Assembly: GCA_028278645.1 (NCBI GenBank)
Contig: JANQDZ010000024.1
Location: forward strand, 1-64,000
Length of the DNA: 64,000 nt
Source: Longimicrobiales bacterium
Lineage (GTDB): Bacteria; Gemmatimonadota; Gemmatimonadetes; Longimicrobiales; Gaopeijiaceae
Direction: 5' to 3'
The notes under the pieces are model-generated. The model did no database searches and was not told where the DNA came from. It was given only the letters and a program-made list of their open reading frames with translations. Each line of letters opens with the position of its first letter. Position 1 is the first letter of the stretch. Position numbers and translations under genes: made by a program. Positions 17,085 through 25,161 of the stretch are shown here, in pieces.

Positions 17085-17957
17085 ATGCTTGATCTCATCG
17101 AAGTAATGCTCCCTCCCTTCGCGGCCTGCATGGTGCTTGTGGGGCTTTTTTCCTATCTGGGAATCCACGTGATCGCGAGAGAGGTGATCTTCGTGGACCT
17201 CGCTTTGGCGCAAATGGCAGCACTCGGAAGTACGACTGCGACCTTATTCCATGTCCGGCCCGACTCCCTGGTGGGATACGCCTGCTCCTTCGCCTTCACC
17301 ACACTTGCAGCCCTGATCTTCTCCCTGACGCATGTGAGAAGAGAGAAAAGAAGGGCTCCTCAGGAAGCCTTCATCGGAATCACCTTCGTCGTGGCTTCGG
17401 CTGCCGCAATCCTGGTGGCCTCCAAGTCGGCTGCCGGCCATGAGGTCATCGAGGAAGTCCTGGTAGGGAGTATCCTCTGGGTGAACTGGGAGATCGTGAT
17501 CCGACTCCTGCTGGTGTTCCTGGCGGTAGGGGCGTTCCACTGGTTCCTCAGAAAACGATTCCTCACAATCTCCCTGAGAGAGGAGGAGGCCGAGCGTCTC
17601 GGTTGGCGTATCAAAGGGTGGGATTTCCTCTTTTATCTCTCGTTCGGAATTGCGATAACGGCAGCGGTGCCGGTGGCCGGGGTCCTTCTGGTCTTCACAT
17701 TCCTGGTCGTCCCGGCGGTAGTGGCCTTCCTGTTCTCGCGAAAAGCCGGTGTTCTGGTAGGAATCAGCTGGTGTGTCGGGGCCGTGGCATCCGCCTTGGG
17801 TCTGTACCTGTCCTTTCAGTTTGACCTTCCCACGGGTCCTCTGGTGGTTTGTGTGTTCGGGTTGGCCCTCCTCGTCGCTGGGGCTATGTCCACCCGCTTC
17901 CCGATGCCTCAGGCTGAAACGGGTCCGCCCCTCAACGAGGTCGAAGGAGAGAACTGA
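17085..17957 (+). CDS. znuB: metal ABC transporter permease, ZnuB-like
   Basis: A 290-residue inner-membrane protein of the ABC-3 permease family with about eight hydrophobic segments. Typical motifs are the N-terminal LPPFAACMVLVGLFSYLGIH, VIFVDLALAQMAALGS (family pattern 'VvflgdaLaHaalpG'), and a second-half segment AVPVAGVLLVFTFLVVPAVV. It forms the translocation pore for the metal bound by the ZnuA-like protein. No ATPase gene follows: the next gene on this strand is a serine hydrolase more than 1.4 kb away, past a terminator. The ATPase must be elsewhere or shared. Confidence 0.9.
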   Translation: MLDLIEVMLPPFAACMVLVGLFSYLGIHVIAREVIFVDLALAQMAALGSTTATLFHVRPDSLVGYACSFAFTTLAALIFSLTHVRREKRRAPQEAFIGITFVVASAAAILVASKSAAGHEVIEEVLVGSILWVNWEIVIRLLLVFLAVGAFHWFLRKRFLTISLREEEAERLGWRIKGWDFLFYLSFGIAITAAVPVAGVLLVFTFLVVPAVVAFLFSRKAGVLVGISWCVGAVASALGLYLSFQFDLPTGPLVVCVFGLALLVAGAMSTRFPMPQAETGPPLNEVEGEN

Positions 17958-18013
17958 ATCGAGAGAGCCCCGGTCGTCCGATCGGAGGCTGAGGGGTTAG
18001 CTCCGGAAAGGAA

Positions 18014-18038
18014 GGGCCGGGTCGATACGACCCGGCCC
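18014..18038 (+). terminator. intrinsic terminator after the metal-uptake operon
   Basis: GGGCCGGGTCG pairs perfectly with CGACCCGGCCC across a three-base loop (18014-18024 / 18028-18038), followed by TTTCCCC. It lies 57 bases after the permease stop and 34 before the convergent LemA gene end, and could serve both directions. Confidence 0.8.
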
Positions 18039-18071
18039 TTTCCCCGTCAAGGCTCTGAAGGTGTGATGCCG

Positions 18072-18644
18072 TCAGGAGTCGGCACCCAGCTCCAACCTCG
18101 GCACAACCCTCTCGGCTTCGGTCCGTAGTTCGAAGAAAGAAGCCGGTTCAACATTCATCATGTTGGCGATCAGGTTGGTCGGGACGCTCTCTCTCAGAAC
18201 GTTCAGGGTTCTGGCGTTCCCGTTGTAGAACCGCCGTGCGGCGGCGATGCGGTCTTCGGTGAGAGCCAGCTGCCGCTGGAGCTCCAGGAAGTTCCGATCG
18301 GCCTTCAGGTCAGGATAACCCTCCGCCAGCGCGAAGACCTCCTTCAGGCCCATGAGAAGATTCGATTCGTCCGCCGCCTGGGTCGCCGCCTTCCCCTGGC
18401 TGGCAACCGCCAGGTTCCGGAGCTCGATGACCCGTGTCAGGACCTCCTTCTCGTGTTGGGCATACCCCTGTACCGTTTCGACCAGGTTGGGAATGAGGTC
18501 GTAGCGTCGCTTTAACTCCACGTCGATGTCGGCCCAGCTCTCTTGCAGGTGTTGGCGAAGCCTGACGAACCGGTTGACCGTCGCCACAACCCAGATGAGC
18601 AGAACAAGCAGGACCGCCAGAACGATGCCAAGCCCGGTATCCAT
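18072..18644 (-). CDS. lemA: LemA family protein
   Basis: A 190-residue protein with one N-terminal membrane helix (IVLAVLLVLLIWVVATVNRF) and an all-alpha soluble domain facing outward. Family signatures are present: ESWADIDVELKRRYDLIPNL, VKGYAQHEKEVL-like VQGYAQHEKEV, RVIELRN, ALAEGYPDLKADRNFLELQ, and DRIAAARRFYNGNARTLN. LemA proteins are widespread envelope proteins of unsettled biochemical role, often beside Htpx or DUF3137-type membrane proteins. AGAGGT precedes the ATG at 18644. It is 11 bases downstream of the gene at 18656-19339 and co-transcribed with it. Confidence 0.92.
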   Translation of the reverse strand: MDTGLGIVLAVLLVLLIWVVATVNRFVRLRQHLQESWADIDVELKRRYDLIPNLVETVQGYAQHEKEVLTRVIELRNLAVASQGKAATQAADESNLLMGLKEVFALAEGYPDLKADRNFLELQRQLALTEDRIAAARRFYNGNARTLNVLRESVPTNLIANMMNVEPASFFELRTEAERVVPRLELGADS

Positions 18645-18655
18645 TGGTTGACCTC

Positions 18656-19339
18656 TTATCTCCTCTGCAACCGGTCGATGAGGTGGTCCGGCCACCGCTC
18701 CAGGAATGCCTGGAACCAGCCCGGTGCGCCGTCGAACGTCTCTGGATCCCACCGGCCCCAACCTTCGAGGATGAGGCAGACGTCATGGACGATCTCTACC
18801 TTGGGCGTGGGGCCTCTCATGAGGAACTCCATCATGCCGGGGTGGATGACGTCATAAGCGAACTTCTTGTCACCGGACGTCACCCAGAATGCCCGACTGA
18901 ACTCCTCTGATTCGAAGTCGATATCGTCAAACCCGATCCCACTGATGAGCTTGTCCCCTATCCCCTCACGGCGGATCAGAAGCTCCGGAAGCCCGACAAA
19001 AGGGAGCATAAATGCCGCATAGCTGATCCGGTGCGTTTGGCTGTGCTTCCCGCTCCCCGTCGTATACTGGTAGTCACCCATTCGGACGTGGACCGGGTGC
19101 CCGGCAAGGGTCAGAACTCCGAACATGTTGTTGGTGGCCCGTCGAGAGTGACCCTTCCGGAAAACTGAATGGGCGTAGGCGTGATGGAGCTGTCTGTCCA
19201 CACCGGGGTCGAACCCGAGCCCCAGCTTTCGAGCGACAGCCTTCAAAACCAGGCGACGCTTACGTTCGGCCTGTATTACCGCGTATATGATGGCGACGGC
19301 GGCGGCCGCGGCTACCAGTATGATGAGGAACTCGTTCAT
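18656..19339 (-). CDS. membrane-anchored protein paired with LemA, DUF3137-like
   Basis: A 227-residue protein with one N-terminal helix (LIILVAAAAAVAIIYAVIQA) and a soluble alpha/beta domain: LKAVARKLGLGF, NMFGVLTLAGHPVHVRMGDY, SYAAFMLPFVGLPELLIRRE, and FESEEFSRAFWVTSGDKKFAYD, the last being characteristic of DUF3137/galactosyl-like membrane-anchored proteins encoded next to LemA. Function is unknown. The gene is first in a two-gene operon with lemA. Confidence 0.7.
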   Translation of the reverse strand: MNEFLIILVAAAAAVAIIYAVIQAERKRRLVLKAVARKLGLGFDPGVDRQLHHAYAHSVFRKGHSRRATNNMFGVLTLAGHPVHVRMGDYQYTTGSGKHSQTHRISYAAFMLPFVGLPELLIRREGIGDKLISGIGFDDIDFESEEFSRAFWVTSGDKKFAYDVIHPGMMEFLMRGPTPKVEIVHDVCLILEGWGRWDPETFDGAPGWFQAFLERWPDHLIDRLQRR

Positions 19340-19408
19340 ACCGCTCCAAGTTGTGCTTTGGCTCGGCCAGGGTGCAAGCCAATTAGTCCCGCCGGCGTAT
19401 GATTGAGC

Positions 19409-20536
19409 ATGCGGATCAAGGCGATTGGCTCCGGGAACGCCCGAGCTCTGAATAGAATCCTCATTCTGCTGTCCGGCGCTATGCTGCTGGGTGGCTGCGG
19501 GGACTCACCGACCTCGCCTGGGCCTCTTCCTCCGGTAGAGCTGGCAGAGGCATGGCGGGAGGGGCCCCCGGCGTCGGAAGGATTCCGATCCAGGGAGGTG
19601 GAGGACGCCATCTCGGCGGCGGGTGCCATTCCGAGGATGATGAGTCTCCTCGTGGTGCGGAATGGGACCCTGGTCGTTGAGGAGTATTTCCGCGGGAACC
19701 ATGCCGACAGCTTGAACGACCTCCGCTCCGTCACCAAGAGTGTTGTTTCGACCCTGACTGGGGTCTCGATCCAGGCGGGTTATCTGACCGGCCTCGATCA
19801 AACCCTTGGGGAGATCCTCCCCGACGCACCCTTCCACTATCCGGAACAGCGGGCCATCTCCATCCGGCACCTCCTGACCATGAGTAGTGGCCTGGACTGG
19901 TTCGAACGGGGTGCCGTGGGATACAACGACTGGATTCTCTCCGAGGATCGGATCGAATACCTCCTGAGCAAGCGCATACTGGCCCCCCCGGGGAGTACCT
20001 TCAACTACAACAGCGCGGCTGTTCACCTCCTGGGGGTGGTGCTGGAGCAGGCGTCAGGGATGCCGCTACCGGACCTTGCCGACGATTTGCTGTTCGGCCC
20101 CATCGGCATCCCTCGCAGTCGATGGGAGCCCCTCGGTCCGCACCACAACGGCGGTGCCGGCATCGATCTTCGACCGAGGGATCTGGCCCGTATCGGTCAA
20201 CTCTTTCTCCAGAACGGATGGTCCGGAGAACGACAGATTCTCTCTGAATCCTGGATTCGCCAGGCCACAGCCCCCGTCTTCTCCTGGCGTGTCAACTATG
20301 GTGCCCTTCGGGCGGTGTCCTATGGCTTTTTATGGTGGACCGAAGACAGTCCCTGGGGGGGCGCGTACATGGCCTGGGGGTTTGGAGGCCAGTTTCTCTT
20401 CGTGCTTCCTGCTTTGAACATGGTGGTGGTCGCCACCACCGAGTGGAGAGGCGTGAGTGCAGACGAGGGTTCGGACGCGGTGGAGGAGGCGGTTCTGGGC
20501 GTGATCGTCAACGGCCTGGTCCGAGCCGTTCGGTGA
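19409..20536 (+). CDS. serine hydrolase lipoprotein, class C beta-lactamase-like
   Basis: A 375-residue member of the beta-lactamase/transpeptidase-like family (PF00144 type). A signal with lipobox LLGGC places Cys30 as the lipidated residue. The nucleophile motif is SVTK (S107, K110) and the tyrosine motif is YNS in TFNYNSAAVH; LLTMSSGLDWFE and GGAGIDLRPRDLARIGQLFL are typical of esterase/EstB-like members. The third motif is a GFGGQF-type segment in place of KTG. It is more likely an esterase or D-aminopeptidase than an antibiotic-resistance enzyme. TATGAT lies 5 bases before the ATG at 19409, with no ribosome site. Confidence 0.86.
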   Translation: MRIKAIGSGNARALNRILILLSGAMLLGGCGDSPTSPGPLPPVELAEAWREGPPASEGFRSREVEDAISAAGAIPRMMSLLVVRNGTLVVEEYFRGNHADSLNDLRSVTKSVVSTLTGVSIQAGYLTGLDQTLGEILPDAPFHYPEQRAISIRHLLTMSSGLDWFERGAVGYNDWILSEDRIEYLLSKRILAPPGSTFNYNSAAVHLLGVVLEQASGMPLPDLADDLLFGPIGIPRSRWEPLGPHHNGGAGIDLRPRDLARIGQLFLQNGWSGERQILSESWIRQATAPVFSWRVNYGALRAVSYGFLWWTEDSPWGGAYMAWGFGGQFLFVLPALNMVVVATTEWRGVSADEGSDAVEEAVLGVIVNGLVRAVR

Positions 20537-20615
20537 AGGACGGGTAACCGGAACCGGGCCCGCTCTACGTCGTTCTGTCCCATCCCTTCCTCGATCTGCA
20601 TATTGGGCCCTGGTT

Positions 20616-21347
20616 GTGGTGGGTCATCAAAAAACCAGAGGACCGTTCTTGGATTCCGCTTCCCTAACCGGCCAAACCCAGCGTCATCTCTGTTCCCCGG
20701 AGCTGCAGGATCTCCTTGGGGCCCCGGTCCATACCGGGGTAGTCGAGCCCTTTCTTTTGCTCAGGGGCGAGGCGGCTTCTGCCGGGTTCGACCTTCAGAT
20801 ACTCAGTGGATTCCGGAGCTTCCACCAACAACTCTCCATCTGGAATCGGAAAGCCAGGGGAGACCTTCCGGTCTTGGATTCCGATGCCAAGCCGCTGGAT
20901 ATCGGGGAGTTGAGCGAACCGGCGCTGGTTTTCGCCATACTCCGGTGGTCGGCTCTACCCGGGGCATCGCGACACCATTGGGGCACGGACCTGGACGTTT
21001 TTGATGCCCGGACCCGGCCTCCCGGCTACGAGATCGAGCTCATTCCGGAGGAGGTAGACCCAGGAGGCATGTTCGGACCCCTCCATGACTGGCTGGACCG
21101 GAGGATGGCCGAGGCAACGGCCTTCGGGTTTTTTCGACCCTACGATCTGGATCGCGACGGGGTCGCTCCGGAGCGATGGCACCTGAGCCACGGACCTGTG
21201 GCCGATGTCCACCAAAACCAGCTCACTCTTCCGGTTCTCAGGGGCATCGTCGAAGAGGCCGACATGGAACTGAGAAGCGTGGTCCTGGAAAACCTGGACG
21301 AGATCTACGAGCGGTTTGTGCTCAACGTCGGAAGGCCTCCGGCATGA
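20616..21347 (+). CDS. M15 family D,D/L,D-carboxypeptidase, VanY/LdcB-like
   Basis: A 243-residue zinc peptidase of family M15B. The motifs SGFRSFHQQLSIWNRK, ASRHHWGTDLDVFD (His and Asp zinc ligands) and ERWHLSH (third ligand) are all present. These enzymes remove the terminal residue from muropeptides. No signal peptide or membrane helix is seen, and none appears if the frame is extended upstream, so it may act in the cytoplasm on recycled muropeptides. The start is uncertain (GTG at 20616). Its TGA overlaps the ATG of the MpaA-like gene, indicating coupled translation. Confidence 0.85.
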   Translation: MVGHQKTRGPFLDSASLTGQTQRHLCSPELQDLLGAPVHTGVVEPFLLLRGEAASAGFDLQILSGFRSFHQQLSIWNRKARGDLPVLDSDAKPLDIGELSEPALVFAILRWSALPGASRHHWGTDLDVFDARTRPPGYEIELIPEEVDPGGMFGPLHDWLDRRMAEATAFGFFRPYDLDRDGVAPERWHLSHGPVADVHQNQLTLPVLRGIVEEADMELRSVVLENLDEIYERFVLNVGRPPA

Positions 21348-22048
21348 GCTTCCGAGCCGAAAGGGACATCGGAGTTCTCCATTGGGACCCCACCAACTAC
21401 GGGCTTTCTCACCTGGGAATCCCTCTGGAGGTATGGCGGCCCTCTGGGACCTGCCGGGTCCTGATACATGCAGGGATACATGGCGAGGAGGGGGAGACCA
21501 CCGTTGCGCTGTCCAGGGCCCTGAGGCTCTTGATGGAGCCGTCCCCTCATTGCGCCGCGGTTCTCGCAGTCAATCCTGACGGCTTGATCAGGGGGACCAG
21601 GGGAAATGCCCGGGGTGTGGATCTGAACCGGAACTTCCCAACAAGTGATTGGAGCCCCAGCCCGGTTCTGAATCGGTCCACCATGGAGTCGCCGAGGGAG
21701 GTGGAGTTCAGCCCTGGGGCGCGGCCGGGTTCGGAGCCCGAAACCAAGGCTCTCATCAGCTTGATTGACGAGCTGAAGCCGGATGCCGTGGTGGCCCTGC
21801 ACGCCCCCCTTGCCTGCATCGACGACGACAAGAAGGGTAGGCTGGCCCATTGGCTCGCTGAGAAGACGTCCCTTCCTCTGGTATCGGATGTTGGGTACCC
21901 CACCCCGGGATCGTTCGGCACGTGGGGTGCAGAGGTGGGGATCGATGTGGTCACCTACGAGTTTCCCCTTACCGACAACGACTCGCTGGTGAGGGATCAT
22001 GTTCCAATCCTGGCCGAGTTACTGGCGGGAGATGCCTCGTGGTTCTGA
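21344..22048 (+). CDS. mpaA: murein peptide amidase MpaA-like M14 zinc peptidase
   Basis: A 234-residue M14 metallopeptidase. Zinc ligands H46 and E49 are in HAGIHGEEGE, the substrate-binding RGNARGVDLNRNFP is complete, the third ligand is in VVALHAPLACID and the catalytic glutamate in VTYEFPL. The short single-domain form with DDDKK-like loop fits MpaA, which cuts the gamma-D-Glu-diaminopimelate bond of murein tripeptide in the cytoplasm. No signal peptide. It overlaps the carboxypeptidase gene (ATGA) and the following permease-like gene by 10 bases, so the three are one translational unit for muropeptide breakdown. Confidence 0.82.
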   Translation: MSFRAERDIGVLHWDPTNYGLSHLGIPLEVWRPSGTCRVLIHAGIHGEEGETTVALSRALRLLMEPSPHCAAVLAVNPDGLIRGTRGNARGVDLNRNFPTSDWSPSPVLNRSTMESPREVEFSPGARPGSEPETKALISLIDELKPDAVVALHAPLACIDDDKKGRLAHWLAEKTSLPLVSDVGYPTPGSFGTWGAEVGIDVVTYEFPLTDNDSLVRDHVPILAELLAGDASWF

Positions 22049-23277
22049 ACTACATATGGATCGCGTTTTTCCTGGTTTCCCTCATGGTGGGGATCGTGCG
22101 CCTGGTGTTTTTCCAGGACACAGAAATCTTCACGACTATGGTCAACAGTACCTTCGAGATGGCGGGGGTAGCCGTTGACATCTGTCTCGGGCTCATCGGC
22201 GTTCTGACCCTGTGGCTGGGCCTAATGAAGGTGGGCGAGAGGGGTGGGGCCGTGAACGTGTTGGCGAGGGTCGTCCGACCTTTCTTCCACAAGCTCTTTC
22301 CCGAGGTTCCCAAGGATCATCCCGTTCATGGATCCATGATCATGAACTTTGCCGCGAACATGTTGGGGCTGGACAATGCGGCGACGCCTCTCGGGCTGAA
22401 GGCCATGCAGGAACTGCAGGACCTGAACCCGGACAAGGACACCGCCTCCAACGCCCAGATCATGTTCCTGGTCCTGAATACCTCAGGCCTCACTGTGATC
22501 CCCATCAGCATCATGGTATACCGGGCGCAAATGGGGGCGGCCAACCCGTCGGACATATTTCTCCCGATCCTCCTTACCACCTTCTTCTCCACATTGGCCG
22601 GGTTGATTGCGGTTGGTCTCATACAGAGGATCAACCTCTTCGACCGGACGGTTTTGGCGTATTTGATCGGGCTTACTGGATTGGTAGGAGCGACAATTGT
22701 CTACTTCTCCCGACTCCCTCAGGACCAGGTAGAAACGGTCTCCAACGTCGTCGCGAACGTGATCCTCTTCGGGATCATCTGTGGGTTTATCTCCTTGGCC
22801 ATGATCAGGAGGGTGAATGTCTACGAAGCGTTCATCGACGGGGCGAAGGAGGGGTTTTCTGTCGTCATCAAGATCATCCCTTATCTGGTGGCGATCCTCG
22901 TGGCTATCGGGGTCTTCCGGTCGTCGGGAGCCATGGATTTCCTGGTGGCCGGGATCGGACAAGGTTTTGCCTTCTTCGGCTTTAACACCGAGTTCATCGA
23001 GGCCCTTCCCACGGCCCTCATGAAGCCCCTTAGCGGAAGCGGAGCGCGGGGCATGATGGTGGATGCCATGCAGACGTACGGCGCCGATTCATTCGTCGGC
23101 CGGTTGGCCTGCACGTTCCAGGGGGCCACCGATACCACCTTCTACGTGATCGCGTTGTACTTCGGTTCGGTGGGGGTGAAAAGAACCCGTCACGCCGTGC
23201 CCGCCGGTCTTTTTGCGGACTTCGTATCGATCGTGGCAGGCATCCTCATCGCCTACCTGTTCTTCTACCAGGGCTAA
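22039..23277 (+). CDS. fused SpmA-SpmB-like nucleoside-recognition (Gate) membrane protein
   Basis: A 412-residue membrane protein made of two Gate/nucleoside-recognition domains. The first half contains MIMNFAANMLGLDNAATPLG, the SpmA hallmark; the second half has KEGFSVVIKIIPYLVAILVA and MKPLSGSGARGMMVD, the SpmB hallmark, and GATDTTFYVIALYFGSV. In Bacillus, spmA and spmB are separate genes beside the carboxypeptidase gene dacB and affect spore-core dehydration; here they are fused in an apparent Gram-negative. The GTG at 22039 overlaps the mpaA-like gene end. An ion or small-molecule transport role linked to peptidoglycan turnover is inferred. Confidence 0.85.
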   Translation: MVLNYIWIAFFLVSLMVGIVRLVFFQDTEIFTTMVNSTFEMAGVAVDICLGLIGVLTLWLGLMKVGERGGAVNVLARVVRPFFHKLFPEVPKDHPVHGSMIMNFAANMLGLDNAATPLGLKAMQELQDLNPDKDTASNAQIMFLVLNTSGLTVIPISIMVYRAQMGAANPSDIFLPILLTTFFSTLAGLIAVGLIQRINLFDRTVLAYLIGLTGLVGATIVYFSRLPQDQVETVSNVVANVILFGIICGFISLAMIRRVNVYEAFIDGAKEGFSVVIKIIPYLVAILVAIGVFRSSGAMDFLVAGIGQGFAFFGFNTEFIEALPTALMKPLSGSGARGMMVDAMQTYGADSFVGRLACTFQGATDTTFYVIALYFGSVGVKRTRHAVPAGLFADFVSIVAGILIAYLFFYQG

Positions 23278-23339
23278 GCCGGTCGGGGCCTCCGCCCCAG
23301 AGGATCCCGAAGGCACCTCTCGGAACCGGCCCAAAAAAA

Positions 23340-23371
23340 GAAGCCCCGCGCGGTGCGGGGCTTCCTTTTTT
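23340..23371. terminator. bidirectional intrinsic terminator
   Basis: GAAGCCCCGC (23340-23349) pairs with GCGGGGCTTC (23355-23364), followed by CTTTTTTG; on the other strand an A7 run precedes it, giving a T run. It separates the convergent SpmAB-like and sulfurylase genes and fits termination of both. Confidence 0.9.
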
Positions 23372-23398
23372 GTCTTTCTCTAGGACCGGCGAACCGGG

Positions 23399-24589
23399 CT
23401 ACGCTTGGCTCTGGTAGTAGTCCATGAGAATCTTGGCGACCTCGGGTCGGGCGAACTCGGTGGGGAGAGCCTCTCCGGCTGAGAGCATGGCCCGGACCTT
23501 GGTGCCCGACAGGAACACGAAATCTTCCTTCTGGTGACCTTCGGGAGCTTCCCGCATCATGATGACCTTGCCCAGCTTGGTCGAGTAGGCCGTGTGGTCG
23601 GCTTCGAAGATCTTCAGCAGTAGAGCGCCCTCGGGCACCTCGTCATGGAAGATGGTCTGGGCGTCGAACGGACCGTAGTAATCACCAACACCCGCGTGGT
23701 CCCGGCCGACGATCAGATGCGTGGCGCCCATGTTCTGACGGAAGACGGCGTGAAGCACAGCTTCTCTTGGGCCGGCGTAGAGCATGTCGAACCCGTATCC
23801 GGTGATCTCGACGGAGTTCGGCGGGAAATAAAGCTCCACCATCTTGCGGATGGCAGCGTCCCGAACGTCAGCGGGGATATCGCCTGGCTTGAGCTTGCCG
23901 AGAAGCATGTGGATCACGGCGCCGTCGGCGTTCTCCCTCTCCATGGCCATGCGGACGAGCTCCTCATGGGCCCTGTGCATGGGGTTCCGAGTCTGGAAAG
24001 CGACGACTTTCTCCCAGCCGTTCTTCTCGATGGCATCACGGATCTGCATCGCGGTCCGGAAGGTCTCCGGGAAGTCGGCCTCGAAGTAGGAGTAGTTCAG
24101 GACCTCGATGGCGCCGGAGATGAGCGTCTTGCCCACAGTGTTGAAGGCCTTGACCCCGGGGTGCTCCATGTCGTCCGTGGCGAAGACCTTTTCGGTCATG
24201 AAGGCCATCTGCTCATCGGTAGCGGTCTCAACGGCGTCCACAGTCTGGACGGCCACGACCGGATTCCCGTCAACGTTGGGGTCGAGAAGGGCGATTCGCA
24301 TGCCGGCCTCGATGCCGGAAGCGTCCTCGACGACGTTCACGATTGGAACCGGGAAAAACAGACCGGAGGTGGTCTCCATCTTCTCGGCCACGGCCAGCGA
24401 GTCGGCCAGGTTCATGTACCCGGTGAGGGGGTTGAAGTAGCCGGATCCCATCATGACCGCGTTGGCGGCTGCCGCGGAGGAAACGACGATGGACTTCAGG
24501 CCGGCGGCCTCTTCGATGAGAGCTGCGCGTTTGGCGTCGTCGGCCACGTACAGGGGGTTGAGGGTGTCGGAACCGTGTGGTTTAAGCAT
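23399..24589 (-). CDS. sat: ATP sulfurylase (sulfate adenylyltransferase)
   Basis: A 396-residue enzyme of the homo-oligomeric Sat type, making adenosine phosphosulfate from ATP and sulfate (or the reverse in sulfur oxidation). Signature motifs are QTRNPMHRAH (199-208), LLGKLKPGDIPADVR and GRDHAGVGDYYGPFDAQ, with FLSGTKVRAML near the C-terminus. The N-terminal PUA-like domain spans about 1-165. No APS kinase domain is fused and no APS reductase or cys gene is nearby, so its pathway partners are elsewhere. The start at 24589 is preceded on the minus strand by GGGAGA; the leader contains CTCCCTATGC in the plus sense, also found twice in the adjacent repeat element. Confidence 0.95.
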   Translation of the reverse strand: MLKPHGSDTLNPLYVADDAKRAALIEEAAGLKSIVVSSAAAANAVMMGSGYFNPLTGYMNLADSLAVAEKMETTSGLFFPVPIVNVVEDASGIEAGMRIALLDPNVDGNPVVAVQTVDAVETATDEQMAFMTEKVFATDDMEHPGVKAFNTVGKTLISGAIEVLNYSYFEADFPETFRTAMQIRDAIEKNGWEKVVAFQTRNPMHRAHEELVRMAMERENADGAVIHMLLGKLKPGDIPADVRDAAIRKMVELYFPPNSVEITGYGFDMLYAGPREAVLHAVFRQNMGATHLIVGRDHAGVGDYYGPFDAQTIFHDEVPEGALLLKIFEADHTAYSTKLGKVIMMREAPEGHQKEDFVFLSGTKVRAMLSAGEALPTEFARPEVAKILMDYYQSQA

Positions 24590-24682
24590 TCTTGAGTCTC
24601 CCTATGCTTTATTTTTTGACGCTCTCTGGAGGCCGAATTGTGAGCCTGTTCTGTTGGCGTCGTTTTGCTTCCGTCGGCTAAG

Positions 24683-24957
24683 GAAGGGTGTTGCGAAAAG
24701 GGGGCGAGCCCCGTTACCAACGCCACGGGGCCATATGCAAGGCGGGGCTTCGCTGGCATAGCCATGCGCTACGTCGAGAAGTCCCAACGAAGTAGATGGC
24801 CCCGTGCCGTCGTAACCCCAAGGGCATAGGGAGGTTACGGCGCTATACTGCGTCAGAACTCCTCCCCGATACTTCAGCATCGCATTCGTCGTCCTTCCTT
24901 GTCTAGCATCCGCAAGCTCCCTATGCGGGGCCGCACCCCCTTTTCGCAACACCCTTC
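24683..24957. repeat. 275-bp element with 22-bp terminal inverted repeats and nested hairpins
   Basis: The ends 24683-24704 and 24936-24957 are perfect inverted repeats of 22 bases, beginning GAAGGGTGTTGCGAAAAG. Inside are further inverted repeats: CACGGGGCCAT/ATGGCCCCGTG (24724-24734 / 24796-24806), CGTAACC/GGTTACG (24811-24817 / 24833-24839) and GCATAGGGAG/CTCCCTATGC (24824-24833 / 24917-24926). No convincing gene is inside. End sequences recur at 1376-1409 and 12583-12632. It looks like a MITE- or REPIN-like non-autonomous repeat, or a structured RNA; no clear target-site duplication. Confidence 0.7.
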
Positions 24958-25161
24958 TAAACTGGTCGAACGTGGGCTAGAGTCTACCCGCCCGGACTTC
25001 CCTTGGCAATGCGCTGAAACCCACCTCCGAAAGGGACATCCTGGGACCAGAAATGTCCCAAAATGTCAACCTTCCGGCTCTTTGATGCCCTTGCGGGGTA
25101 CCGGCGACTCTGCACCCTACGTGGACTCAGCAAAAAGCGGACCCGACCGCGAGGAGGAAGG
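24958..25161. other. intergenic leader of the peroxidase gene
   Basis: About 200 bases between the repeat element and the peroxidase start. TGGGACCAGAAATGTCCCAA at 25032-25051 contains a GGGAC/GTCCC inverted repeat. No gene or clear promoter recognised. Confidence 0.3.

Noticed and set aside
19409-20536. Calling the serine hydrolase an antibiotic-resistance beta-lactamase
   Set aside because: It is a lipoprotein without the KTG motif, more like an esterase or aminopeptidase of the same superfamily.
24602-24952. 116-residue frame inside the inverted-repeat element
   Set aside because: No ribosome site, it runs across the terminal repeats, and the composition follows the hairpins rather than a protein.
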